Below are positions 6,689 through 12,359 of a stretch of DNA of 12,359 nucleotides, piece after piece. Location: positions 1 to 12,359 of the forward strand of contig MGWJ01000040.1 in NCBI GenBank assembly GCA_001800945.1, written 5' to 3'. The notes below the pieces were generated by a model. The model made no database searches and had not been told where the DNA came from. It worked only from the letters and a program-made list of their open reading frames with translations. This stretch comes from Flavobacteria bacterium RIFCSPLOWO2_12_FULL_31_7. GTDB lineage: Bacteria > Bacteroidota > Bacteroidia > Flavobacteriales > Flavobacteriaceae. A program made the translations under genes and the position numbers. Numbering within the stretch: position 1 is the stretch's first letter; each line of letters starts with the position of its first letter.

Positions 6689-7936
6689 ATGAAGGCAGCA
6701 GTCGTAACTATTGGAGATGAAATATTAATTGGGCAAATTGTCGATACCAATTCATCTTACATATCAAAAGCATTAGATAAAATCGGAATTGCAACCTATG
6801 AGATGCTTTCTATATCTGATGATAAAAACCATATTTTACAAACCTTTGACAAAGTTCAGAATAATTTTGATGTGGTTGTTATTACCGGAGGCTTAGGTCC
6901 AACAAAGGATGATATCACCAAAAAAACATTCTGCGATTATTTTGATGATGTTTTGGTTCAAAATGATGCGGTTTTAGCCAATGTGAAAGAAATCATTGAG
7001 GGTTTTTATAAAAAACCAATCACACAATTGAATATAGATCAGGCTTTAGTGCCTTCAAAAGCTAAAGTATTATTCAATAAAGTAGGAACTGCACCAGGAA
7101 TGTTAATGGAACACGAAAATACTGTTTTTGTTTCTTTACCTGGTGTGCCGTATGAAATGAAATATTTGGTAGATAACGAGTTGATTCCGTACTTGGTTGC
7201 TAAATTCGAACGTCCTTATATTGTACACAAAACACTTATGACGTATGGGCGAGGTGAGAGTTTAATTGCAGAACAAATTGAAGACTGGGAAAATAATTTA
7301 CCAAGTTTTATAAAATTAGCGTATTTGCCAAGTCCTGGAAGAGTTCGATTAAGATTGACAGCTCGTGGCGAAAATGAAGCGGTTTTAAATGATGCTATTT
7401 TAAAAGAAGTAGAAAAATTGCAACCTATAATAGGTGATATTATTGTAGGTTATGATGAAGAGGAAACTATTGAAGTGATTGTCGGAAGAGAATTGACTAA
7501 AAAAGAATTAACTTTGTCGGTAGCAGAGAGTTGTACAGGCGGAAAAATTGCAGAATTAATTACTTCGGTGTCAGGAGCTTCTGCTTATTTTCAAGGTGGA
7601 ATTGTTGCTTACTCTAATCAAATTAAAGTTGATTTATTAAAAGTTAATTCGGAAATTATCGAAGCGTTTTCTGTTGTAAGTGCTGCCGTTGCAAAGGAAA
7701 TGGCATTAAATTGTAAAGCTATTTTTAATACAGATTTTGCGATTGCTACAACTGGTAATGCAGGGCCAACAAAAGGAAACAGTGACGCCGAAGTTGGTAC
7801 CGTTTTTATTGCAATTGCCACTCCAAATGAAGTTTTTGTGGAAGAATTTAATTTTGGTCAACCTCGTGAAAAGGTTATAGATAGGGCGGTTAACAAAGCA
7901 TTTGAAATGTTGTACAAAGAAATTTCAAAAAACTAA
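6689..7936 (+). CDS. cinA: CinA-family protein: MoCF-like/ADP-ribose pyrophosphatase domain plus nicotinamide-nucleotide amidase
   Basis: A full-length, 415-residue two-domain CinA. Residues about 1-170 are the COG1058 domain of molybdopterin-binding fold, linked in other bacteria to ADP-ribose hydrolysis; motifs are GDEILIGQIVDTNS (9-22), TGGLGPTKDD (66-75) and SLPGVPYEM (149-157). A small middle domain spans about 175-255. Residues about 263-412 are the PncC-type amidase, which converts NMN to nicotinate mononucleotide in the pyridine nucleotide cycle; motifs are AESCTGG (279-285), YSNQIK (308-313) and TGNAGP (355-360). All key motifs are present, so both activities may be intact. The ATG is 71 bases after the Hpt stop, beyond a terminator, so cinA likely has its own promoter; TATTTTTA at 6667-6674 is a near match to the -7 element but has no clear -33 partner. 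The competence role implied by the name comes from Gram-positive bacteria and need not apply here. Confidence 0.96.
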   Translation: MKAAVVTIGDEILIGQIVDTNSSYISKALDKIGIATYEMLSISDDKNHILQTFDKVQNNFDVVVITGGLGPTKDDITKKTFCDYFDDVLVQNDAVLANVKEIIEGFYKKPITQLNIDQALVPSKAKVLFNKVGTAPGMLMEHENTVFVSLPGVPYEMKYLVDNELIPYLVAKFERPYIVHKTLMTYGRGESLIAEQIEDWENNLPSFIKLAYLPSPGRVRLRLTARGENEAVLNDAILKEVEKLQPIIGDIIVGYDEEETIEVIVGRELTKKELTLSVAESCTGGKIAELITSVSGASAYFQGGIVAYSNQIKVDLLKVNSEIIEAFSVVSAAVAKEMALNCKAIFNTDFAIATTGNAGPTKGNSDAEVGTVFIAIATPNEVFVEEFNFGQPREKVIDRAVNKAFEMLYKEISKN

Positions 7937-7946
7937 TAAAAAATAG

Positions 7947-7977
7947 TTGCATAGTAATTGAAAAATTCTTTTCTTTG
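7947..7977 (+). promoter_or_regulatory. Probable promoter of the rpmB-rpmG-DUF4295 operon
   Basis: TTG at 7947-7949, a 20-base spacer and TTTCTTTG at 7970-7977 match the Bacteroidetes consensus except for T in place of A at the second base of TAnnTTTG. Transcription would start near 7983, leaving a leader of about 33 A/T-rich bases before rpmB. Confidence 0.5.
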
Positions 7978-8015
7978 CACCCTTATTTAGAATAACGATA
8001 TAAAAGTTTAGAATA

Positions 8016-8258
8016 ATGTCAAGAGTTTGTGAACTAACAGGAAAAAGAGCAATGGTTGGAAACAACGTTTCTCACGCGATGAATAAAACTAAGAGAAAAT
8101 TCTCTGTGAACTTAGTGAAAAAACGTTTTTACATTGCTGAAGAAGATAGATGGGTGAGCCTAAAAATATCTACAGCAGTATTAAAAACAATTAACAAAAA
8201 TGGTATTGCCGCAGTTTTGAAAAAAGCTAAAGCAGATGGATTTGTAAAATCTATTTAA
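8016..8258 (+). CDS. rpmB: 50S ribosomal protein bL28
   Basis: An 80-residue, highly basic large-subunit protein. The N-terminal signature SRVCELTGKRAMVGNNVSHA and the following NKTKRKFSVNLVKKRFY are diagnostic of bL28. Only one Cys (residue 5) remains, so this is a zinc-free form. The leader has no Shine-Dalgarno sequence but carries the A-rich context usual in Bacteroidetes. It is the first gene of a three-gene ribosomal operon, with 20 bases to rpmG. Confidence 0.97.
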   Translation: MSRVCELTGKRAMVGNNVSHAMNKTKRKFSVNLVKKRFYIAEEDRWVSLKISTAVLKTINKNGIAAVLKKAKADGFVKSI

Positions 8259-8278
8259 TCATTTAAAAATATATCAAA

Positions 8279-8461
8279 ATGGCAAAGAAAGGTAATAGAA
8301 TCCAAGTAATTTTAGAGTGTACTGAGCACAAAGAATCTGGTCAACCAGGAACTTCTCGTTATATTACGACTAAAAACAAGAAAAACACACCAGATAGAAT
8401 GGAAATCAAAAAATTCAATCCTATCTTGAAAAGAGTAACTGTTCACAAAGAAATTAAATAA
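8279..8461 (+). CDS. rpmG: 50S ribosomal protein bL33 (zinc-less form)
   Basis: A 60-residue basic ribosomal protein. YITTKNKKNTPDRMEIKKFNP is the conserved bL33 core. Zinc-binding bL33 has two CxxC pairs; here only Cys14 is present and the second pair is replaced by NPILKR, so this is a C-minus paralog. In many bacteria C-minus forms stand in for zinc-binding forms under zinc limitation, but here the gene lies in an apparently constitutive operon with rpmB and the DUF4295 gene. I saw no Zur-like operator. It is separated from the next gene by 63 A/T-rich bases. Confidence 0.96.
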   Translation: MAKKGNRIQVILECTEHKESGQPGTSRYITTKNKKNTPDRMEIKKFNPILKRVTVHKEIK

Positions 8462-8524
8462 TTAGAATTTTTTAATTTTCAGATATCGTATTTGAAATTT
8501 TTAAATTCAATAAAACATTAAGTA

Positions 8525-8677
8525 ATGGCAAAGAAAACCGTAGCAACTTTACAAACAGCTTCTAAAAGATTGACTAAAGCAATCAAAATGGTAAAGTCTC
8601 CTAAAACAGGTGCTTACACATTTGTGGAATCAGTTATGAGTCCAGAAGAAGTAGATGAGTTCTTAAAAAAGAAATAA
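8525..8677 (+). CDS. DUF4295 family protein, probable Bacteroidia ribosomal protein bL38
   Basis: A 50-residue basic protein beginning MAKKTVATLQTASKRLTKAI and ending in a Glu-Glu-Val-Asp-Glu-Phe then Lys-Lys-Lys tail. The gene is short enough to be missed by length filters, but the reading is clear. It starts with ATG after an A/T-rich leader, lies in the same orientation as rpmB and rpmG, and is followed by a strong terminator 19 bases after the stop. DUF4295 proteins are restricted to Bacteroidetes and sit beside bL28 and bL33. From memory, the cryo-EM structure of the Flavobacterium johnsoniae ribosome revealed a new large-subunit protein named bL38; I infer this gene encodes it, but could not confirm the correspondence. 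Size, charge and operon position all suit a ribosomal protein. Confidence 0.88.
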   Translation: MAKKTVATLQTASKRLTKAIKMVKSPKTGAYTFVESVMSPEEVDEFLKKK

Positions 8678-8696
8678 TCTGTACAATATAGATACT

Positions 8697-8731
8697 AAAA
8701 AAGCTATTTTCATTTGAAAGTAGCTTTTTTT
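8697..8731 (+). terminator. Rho-independent terminator of the ribosomal operon
   Basis: The arms 8697-8711 and 8716-8730 pair along 15 positions (AAAAAAGCTA with TAGCTTTTTT, extended inward by TTTTC with GAAAG, one G-U pair) around a 4-base ATTT loop. A run of seven T residues ends at 8731. The -33 element of the next promoter lies inside the loop and 3' arm. Confidence 0.9.
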
Positions 8732-8743
8732 ATTTTATTTTTG
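8713..8743 (+). promoter_or_regulatory. Consensus promoter of ftsY, overlapping the upstream terminator
   Basis: TTTG at 8713-8716, exactly 19 bases of spacer and TATTTTTG at 8736-8743 give a perfect match to the Bacteroidetes -33/-7 consensus. Transcription would begin near 8749, about 37 bases before the ATG chosen for ftsY. The -33 element and most of the spacer lie within the terminator hairpin of the ribosomal operon. Confidence 0.7.
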
Positions 8744-8785
8744 TTCCATAAATAATGAAAATCATATCATTACTTGCTTAATACA

Positions 8786-9766
8786 ATGAGTTTTTTTAAA
8801 AAAATATTTTCTTCTAATAAAAGTGAACCTGTTATAACTGAACAGGAGAAGCAAATTTTAGATAAAGGTTTAGAGAAAACAAAAACTTCGTTCTTTTCCA
8901 AATTGACTAAAGCAGTTGCTGGAAAATCTAAAGTGGACGATGAAGTTTTAGATAATTTAGAGGAAGTGCTTATTTCTTCAGATGTTGGTGTAAATACGAC
9001 ATTAAAAATTATTCAACGTATCGAAAAAAGAGTTGCACAAGATAAATATTTAGGCACAGATGAACTTAATTTAATTTTAAGAGAAGAAATCGGTGCACTT
9101 TTATCTGAAACCAATACAGGAAACGATTCTGAATTTACCATTCCAAAAGATACTAAACCCTACGTAATCATGGTGGTTGGTGTAAATGGTGTTGGGAAAA
9201 CAACAACTATTGGAAAATTAGCTAGTCAATTTAATAAAGCTGGTTATAAGGTAGTTTTAGGTGCTGCTGATACTTTTAGGGCTGCCGCTATTGATCAGTT
9301 ACAAATTTGGGCTGATCGAGTAGGTGTACCAATGGTAAGACAACAAATGGGTTCTGATCCGGCATCAGTTGCTTTTGATACCTTGCAATCTGCAGTAGCT
9401 CAAAATGCTGATGTGGTAATTATTGATACAGCAGGGCGTTTGCACAATAAAGTGGGTTTAATGAACGAATTGACTAAAGTGAAAAACGTGATGCAAAAAG
9501 TAGTTCCTAATACTCCAAATGATGTCATGTTAGTGCTTGATGGTTCAACAGGGCAAAATGCTTTTGAACAAGCCAAACAATTTACTGCAGCAACAGAAGT
9601 TTCATGTTTAGCTGTAACTAAATTAGATGGAACTGCAAAAGGTGGTGTAGTGATCGGAATTTCAGATCAATTTCAAATTCCTGTAAAATACATTGGAGTA
9701 GGTGAAGGTATTGACGATTTACAAGTTTTTAATAAAACAGAATTTGTAGATTCTTTTTTCAATTAA
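8786..9766 (+). CDS. ftsY: Signal recognition particle receptor FtsY
   Basis: A 326-residue SRP receptor GTPase. It docks Ffh-bound ribosomes at the inner membrane and hands nascent membrane proteins to the Sec translocon. The frame stays open to a TTG at 8774, but the ATG at 8786 starts the typical basic, amphipathic MSFFKKIF membrane-contact peptide, so I chose it. The N domain spans about residues 20-110. The G domain carries G1 GVNGVGKTT (132-140), ADTFRAAAIDQ (161-171), G3 DTAGR (214-218), G4 TKLDG (278-282) and the closing GVGEGIDDLQVF element (304-315). The long acidic A domain of the E. coli protein is absent, as in many other bacteria. The promoter overlaps the ribosomal operon terminator. 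A small membrane protein gene follows after 10 bases and is probably co-transcribed. Confidence 0.97.
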   Translation: MSFFKKIFSSNKSEPVITEQEKQILDKGLEKTKTSFFSKLTKAVAGKSKVDDEVLDNLEEVLISSDVGVNTTLKIIQRIEKRVAQDKYLGTDELNLILREEIGALLSETNTGNDSEFTIPKDTKPYVIMVVGVNGVGKTTTIGKLASQFNKAGYKVVLGAADTFRAAAIDQLQIWADRVGVPMVRQQMGSDPASVAFDTLQSAVAQNADVVIIDTAGRLHNKVGLMNELTKVKNVMQKVVPNTPNDVMLVLDGSTGQNAFEQAKQFTAATEVSCLAVTKLDGTAKGGVVIGISDQFQIPVKYIGVGEGIDDLQVFNKTEFVDSFFN

Positions 9767-9776
9767 TAGATAAAAT

Positions 9777-9995
9777 ATGATGAATTTTTTCAAAAATATG
9801 ACCAATTCAAAATTGCTTTTAATTGCAATAATTGCAGCGCTTTTAGCCATGCCTTTTGATTTAAAATTTTTAAGTTTTATGCAAAGTGAAAATGCTTTTA
9901 TGTTTTTAAGATTACTGTCTTTTATTTTGTTTATGTATGTGGCGATAAAAGTAATCAATGGTAAAACGAAACCGAAAATTACTGGTAAGAAATAG
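9777..9995 (+). CDS. Small two-helix membrane protein of unknown function
   Basis: A 72-residue protein that I do not recognise. Two hydrophobic segments (about residues 11-28 and 42-60) are separated by a short loop containing MQSEN. Both ends are basic (FFKNMTNSK at the start; KTKPKITGKK at the end), which predicts a helical hairpin with both termini in the cytoplasm. It starts at either of two adjacent ATGs, 10 bases after the ftsY stop, and is followed by a strong terminator, so it belongs to the ftsY transcript. Codon and base use resemble the surrounding genes. The opposite strand is also open here, but that reading lacks a coherent protein character. It is likely a real gene; its association with the SRP receptor is only positional. 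Confidence 0.72.
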   Translation: MMNFFKNMTNSKLLLIAIIAALLAMPFDLKFLSFMQSENAFMFLRLLSFILFMYVAIKVINGKTKPKITGKK

Positions 9996-10020
9996 TCTTT
10001 TGTATAATATATATCAAAGA

Positions 10021-10055
10021 AAGTCCGTCTAGATAATATCAAGACGGACTTTTTT
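10021..10055 (+). terminator. Terminator between ftsY unit and convergent beta-barrel gene
   Basis: AAGTCCGTCT (10021-10030) pairs perfectly with AGACGGACTT (10042-10051) around an 11-base loop, followed by T residues to 10055. On the minus strand the hairpin is followed by a weaker TCTTTG tract, so it may also serve the convergent gene ending at 10072. Confidence 0.88.
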
Positions 10056-10071
10056 AATGCTTTAAACCAGA

Positions 10072-10662
10072 TTAAAATCTAAAACCTACTCCAACTTGGA
10101 ATACAGAGTTTTTACTGTTTGAATCTTTTATAATTTCATTTAAACTATAGGTATATCTTCCTGAGATGAAGAATTCTTCGAAGTTTAAGGACACACCTCC
10201 AGCCAAAGCAGTGTCAAACTCGTTAATGTCGTTTCTGTCTACTTCGGTGTTGTTACTCACAACTTTTTCATTAATTTTTAATCCAAATTGTGGGCCAACT
10301 TCAAATGAAAGGACATTACCAGCATGTAATTTCAATAAAACGGGAAGGTTAATGTAGTCTACTTGGTATTCTTCTTTGTAATTGGTGCCTAAAAAAACGA
10401 AATTATTTTCAAAACCTTGTCTCGAATATAATAATTCTGGTTGAAGTGAAATGGCTTTATCAATTAATGGAATTTCACCTACAAACCCAATATGGAAACT
10501 AGTTCTTGGGTCTAAACCTTCTTCAAAATCTCCTTTGGTAACGGTAGTGTAATTTAATCCACCTTTGATACCAAATTTAGCGTCGCTTGAACTGTTTACG
10601 TTTTCCTGAGAAAAAGCAGTTACTGAAATAAAACTCGTAAGTAATAAAATGACTTTTTTCAT
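10072..10662 (-). CDS. PorT-like outer membrane beta-barrel protein
   Basis: A 196-residue exported protein. A signal peptide (MKKVILLLTSFISVTAFS, cut before QEN) precedes a mature chain opening with FGIKGGLNYTT, a common first strand in the Bacteroidetes outer membrane beta-barrel family that includes PorT. Further amphipathic strands are visible, such as ISLQPELLYSRQGF, YINLPVLLKL, LSFEVGPQFGLKI and FFISGRYTYSL. The chain ends VGVGFRF, with the C-terminal Phe typical of barrels recognised by the BAM machinery. Length suits an eight-stranded barrel. It is not PorT itself on this evidence: no type IX secretion genes are nearby and paralogs are numerous in these genomes. The upstream 265 bases hold a perfect palindrome (10722-10736) but no confident promoter. 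The exact function is unknown. Confidence 0.88.
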   Translation of the reverse strand: MKKVILLLTSFISVTAFSQENVNSSSDAKFGIKGGLNYTTVTKGDFEEGLDPRTSFHIGFVGEIPLIDKAISLQPELLYSRQGFENNFVFLGTNYKEEYQVDYINLPVLLKLHAGNVLSFEVGPQFGLKINEKVVSNNTEVDRNDINEFDTALAGGVSLNFEEFFISGRYTYSLNEIIKDSNSKNSVFQVGVGFRF

Positions 10663-10721
10663 AATAATTAATTTTGGTTAATACATTGATTTTAAATCTT
10701 TCTAATTTTTACTTTAATTGA

Positions 10722-10736
10722 TCACAAATTTTGTGA
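10722..10736. promoter_or_regulatory. Perfect 15-base palindrome upstream of the beta-barrel gene
   Basis: TCACAAA, a central T and TTTGTGA form a perfect 7-1-7 inverted repeat, 60-74 bases before the beta-barrel start codon on the minus strand. Symmetry and position suit a dimeric regulator's operator. The half-site recalls TGTGA of CRP/FNR-type sites, but the arrangement and spacing differ. Apart from this element and the RNase Y terminator at 10873, the 10663-10927 gap shows nothing I can identify. Confidence 0.45.
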
Positions 10737-10872
10737 CTTTTAACAAACTGAATTATTTATAATACTTTTCTTTTTGTGAAGACTTCATTATTAAAATTCA
10801 TTACGGTAAAGTTAATTCTATTTTTCAGGCTCATTTTATATCCTATTCAGAAAAGATTATATAATTAAAGGC

Positions 10873-10906
10873 AAAAAAAAATCCGTCCCAATTTTATCGG
10901 GACGGA
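10873..10906 (-). terminator. Rho-independent terminator of rny
   Basis: Read on the minus strand, TCCGTCCC (complement of 10899-10906) pairs with GGGACGGA (complement of 10882-10889) around a 9-base loop. It is followed by a run of nine T residues (complement of 10873-10881). It lies 22 bases after the RNase Y stop codon. Confidence 0.9.
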
Positions 10907-10927
10907 CTTAATATATAAGTTTAGAGT

Positions 10928-12359
10928 TTACTTGGCGATATTAACAGCTCTGGTTTCTCTAATCACAGTTACTTTAACTTGACCTGGATATGTCATTTCT
11001 GTTTGAATTTTGTGTGAAATTTCAAATGATAACGTTGCTGCTAAATCGTCAGAAACTTTTTCACTTTCAACTAATACACGTAATTCTCTACCTGCTTGAA
11101 TTGCATAAGCATTTTTAACACCTGGGAAGCTATAAGCTACTTCTTCAAGATCTTTCAAACGTTGGATGTAAGAATCTAATACTTGACGACGTGCGCCTGG
11201 TCTTGCTCCAGAAATGGCATCACAAACTTGAATAATAGGAGAAATTAGATATTTCATTTCAATTTCATCGTGGTGTGCTCCAATTGCATTACATACTTCT
11301 TCTTTTTCACCATATTTCTCTGCCCATTGCATACCTAAAATCGCGTGAGGCAATTCACTTTCTGTATCTGGCACTTTTCCGATATCGTGTAAAAGACCAG
11401 CTCTTTTAGCTAATTTCACGTTCAATCCTAATTCTGCAGCCATTAAACCACATAATTTAGAAACTTCTCTTGAGTGTTGTAATAAGTTTTGTCCGTAAGA
11501 AGAACGGTATTTCATTCTACCTACAATTTTGATTAATTCTGGGTGTAAACCATGAATTCCTAAATCGATAACCGTACGTTTACCTACTTCAATAATTTCT
11601 TCTTCGATTTGTTTTTTCGTTTTTTCCACCACTTCTTCAATACGAGCTGGGTGAATACGACCGTCAGTAACTAATTTATGTAGTGCTAAACGTGCAATTT
11701 CTCTTCTAACAGGATCAAAACAAGATAAGATGATAGCTTCTGGTGTGTCGTCTACAATGATTTCAACTCCAGTTGCTGCTTCAATAGCTCTAATGTTTCT
11801 TCCTTCTCTACCAATAATTCTACCTTTAACATCGTCAGATTCAATATTGAAAACCGATACGCAATTTTCCACTGCTTCTTCAGTACCAACACGTTGAATG
11901 GTGCTAATAATGATTTTTTTAGCTTCTTGTTGTGCTTGCATTTTGGCTTCTTCAATTGTTTCTTGAATGTGTGCCATTGCGTTGGTTTTCGCTTCAGCTT
12001 TTAAACTTTCAACCAATTGATTTTTTGCTTCATCAGCTGATAAACCAGAAATTACTTCTAATTGCTCAATTTGACTTTTATGTAATTTGTCAACTTCTTG
12101 AGATTTTTTCTCTAGGTTTTCAATTTTGGTATTGTATTCCGCAATTTTAGCTTCTGCTTCGTCGTTTATTTTTTTTGCTTTGGCTAATTCGTTAGAAACT
12201 TGAGATTCTTTATCTCTTGTTCTTTTTTCGGCTTCAGCCATTTTTTTGTCTTTTGACAAAATTTCTTTTTCGTGTTCCGATTTTAATTCTAAAAATTTTT
12301 CTTTAGCTTGTAATAGCTTATTTTTCTTTTCAGCTTCGGCTTCTGATTTAGCATCTCTT
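10928..12359 (-). CDS. rny: Ribonuclease Y, C-terminal part (N-terminus beyond window)
   Basis: A membrane-anchored endoribonuclease that starts mRNA decay. About 476 codons are visible. The frame remains open to the window edge, so apparent starts such as the TTG at 12259 are not real; the N-terminal membrane anchor, probably some 45 residues, is missing. Visible in order: a long charged coiled coil rich in Lys/Glu/Ala (12358 to about 11850); a KH RNA-binding domain with GRIIGREGRNIRAIE (11780-11824); and an HD domain with LLHDIGK, whose metal-binding His-Asp pair is at 11384-11389, plus AHHDEIE and VCDAISGARPGAR. The C-terminal region ends in VTVIRETRAVNIAK, a typical RNase Y tail. All catalytic motifs are intact. 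A strong terminator follows the stop. Orthology to RNase Y is very secure. Confidence 0.97.
   Translation of the reverse strand, partial: RDAKSEAEAEKKNKLLQAKEKFLELKSEHEKEILSKDKKMAEAEKRTRDKESQVSNELAKAKKINDEAEAKIAEYNTKIENLEKKSQEVDKLHKSQIEQLEVISGLSADEAKNQLVESLKAEAKTNAMAHIQETIEEAKMQAQQEAKKIIISTIQRVGTEEAVENCVSVFNIESDDVKGRIIGREGRNIRAIEAATGVEIIVDDTPEAIILSCFDPVRREIARLALHKLVTDGRIHPARIEEVVEKTKKQIEEEIIEVGKRTVIDLGIHGLHPELIKIVGRMKYRSSYGQNLLQHSREVSKLCGLMAAELGLNVKLAKRAGLLHDIGKVPDTESELPHAILGMQWAEKYGEKEEVCNAIGAHHDEIEMKYLISPIIQVCDAISGARPGARRQVLDSYIQRLKDLEEVAYSFPGVKNAYAIQAGRELRVLVESEKVSDDLAATLSFEISHKIQTEMTYPGQVKVTVIRETRAVNIAK

Noticed and set aside
8465..8508. Imperfect A/T-only inverted repeat between rpmG and the DUF4295 gene
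   Set aside because: The arms (GAATTTTTTAATTTTC and GAAATTTTTAAATTC) pair poorly and contain almost no G or C, so the structure would be weak; likely composition.
8774..8785. TTG start that would add four residues to FtsY
   Set aside because: The ATG at 8786 gives the typical MSFFKKIF start of FtsY and lies at a better distance from the predicted transcription start.
9719..10042. Minus-strand open frame opposite the ftsY end and the small membrane protein gene
   Set aside because: It overlaps the end of ftsY and runs into the terminator hairpin; its composition looks like an antisense reading of A/T-rich hydrophobic codons.
11932..12150. Plus-strand open frame inside rny
   Set aside because: It is the antisense of the RNase Y coiled coil; repeated Lys/Glu codons read backwards give Leu/Phe-rich sequence.
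1..12359. Mobile elements, CRISPR arrays, tRNA or rRNA genes, defence or toxin-antitoxin systems
   Set aside because: I saw no transposase or integrase motifs, no regularly spaced repeats, no cloverleaf or rRNA sequence, and no known defence domains; base composition is even across the window.

Overview
The window looks like chromosomal DNA from a low-GC member of the Bacteroidetes, most likely Flavobacterium or a close relative in the Flavobacteriaceae. Three things support this. Promoters match the Bacteroidetes consensus (TTG or TTTG near -33, TAnnTTTG near -7). Start codons are preceded by A/T-rich leaders, mostly without Shine-Dalgarno sequences. The gene content includes the Bacteroidetes-type rpmB-rpmG-DUF4295 ribosomal cluster, a PorT-like beta-barrel protein and a YARHG lipoprotein. 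It reads as ordinary core and semi-core chromosome. I saw no mobile element, CRISPR array, tRNA, rRNA or phage gene.

Layout. Positions 1-775 hold the 3' end of an E2 acyltransferase gene of a 2-oxo acid dehydrogenase complex, closed by a strong hairpin terminator. Positions 920-2541 hold a translationally coupled pair: a lipoprotein with a C-terminal YARHG domain and a six-helix DUF2306 membrane protein. This pair converges, with a 3-base gap, on a 700-residue hybrid histidine kinase on the minus strand (2545-4647). Divergent from the kinase is a plus-strand group (4799-6618): a DEDDh exonuclease, a FAHD1-like fumarylacetoacetate hydrolase family enzyme, and a stand-alone Hpt phosphotransfer protein overlapping the hydrolase stop codon. 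A terminator separates this group from cinA (6689-7936).

Positions 7947-8731 form a compact ribosomal protein operon with its own promoter and terminator. It encodes bL28, a zinc-less bL33, and a 50-residue DUF4295 protein that is probably the Bacteroidia-specific ribosomal protein bL38. The ftsY promoter overlaps this operon's terminator hairpin. The SRP receptor gene ftsY is followed 10 bases later by a gene for a small two-helix membrane protein of unknown function. On the minus strand, 10072-10662 encodes an outer membrane beta-barrel protein and 10928-12359 encodes RNase Y, which is cut off at its N-terminal side by the window edge.

How the genes relate. The central part joins translation (bL28, bL33, bL38) with co-translational membrane targeting (FtsY), and RNase Y for mRNA turnover lies nearby. 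The hybrid kinase lacks an Hpt domain and an orphan Hpt protein lies about 1.6 kb away on the other strand, so a phosphorelay between them is plausible but unproven. No clearly new multi-gene system is visible. The items most worth checking are the bL38 candidate, the terminator-embedded ftsY promoter, the small protein after ftsY, the lipoprotein-DUF2306 pair and the orphan Hpt protein.
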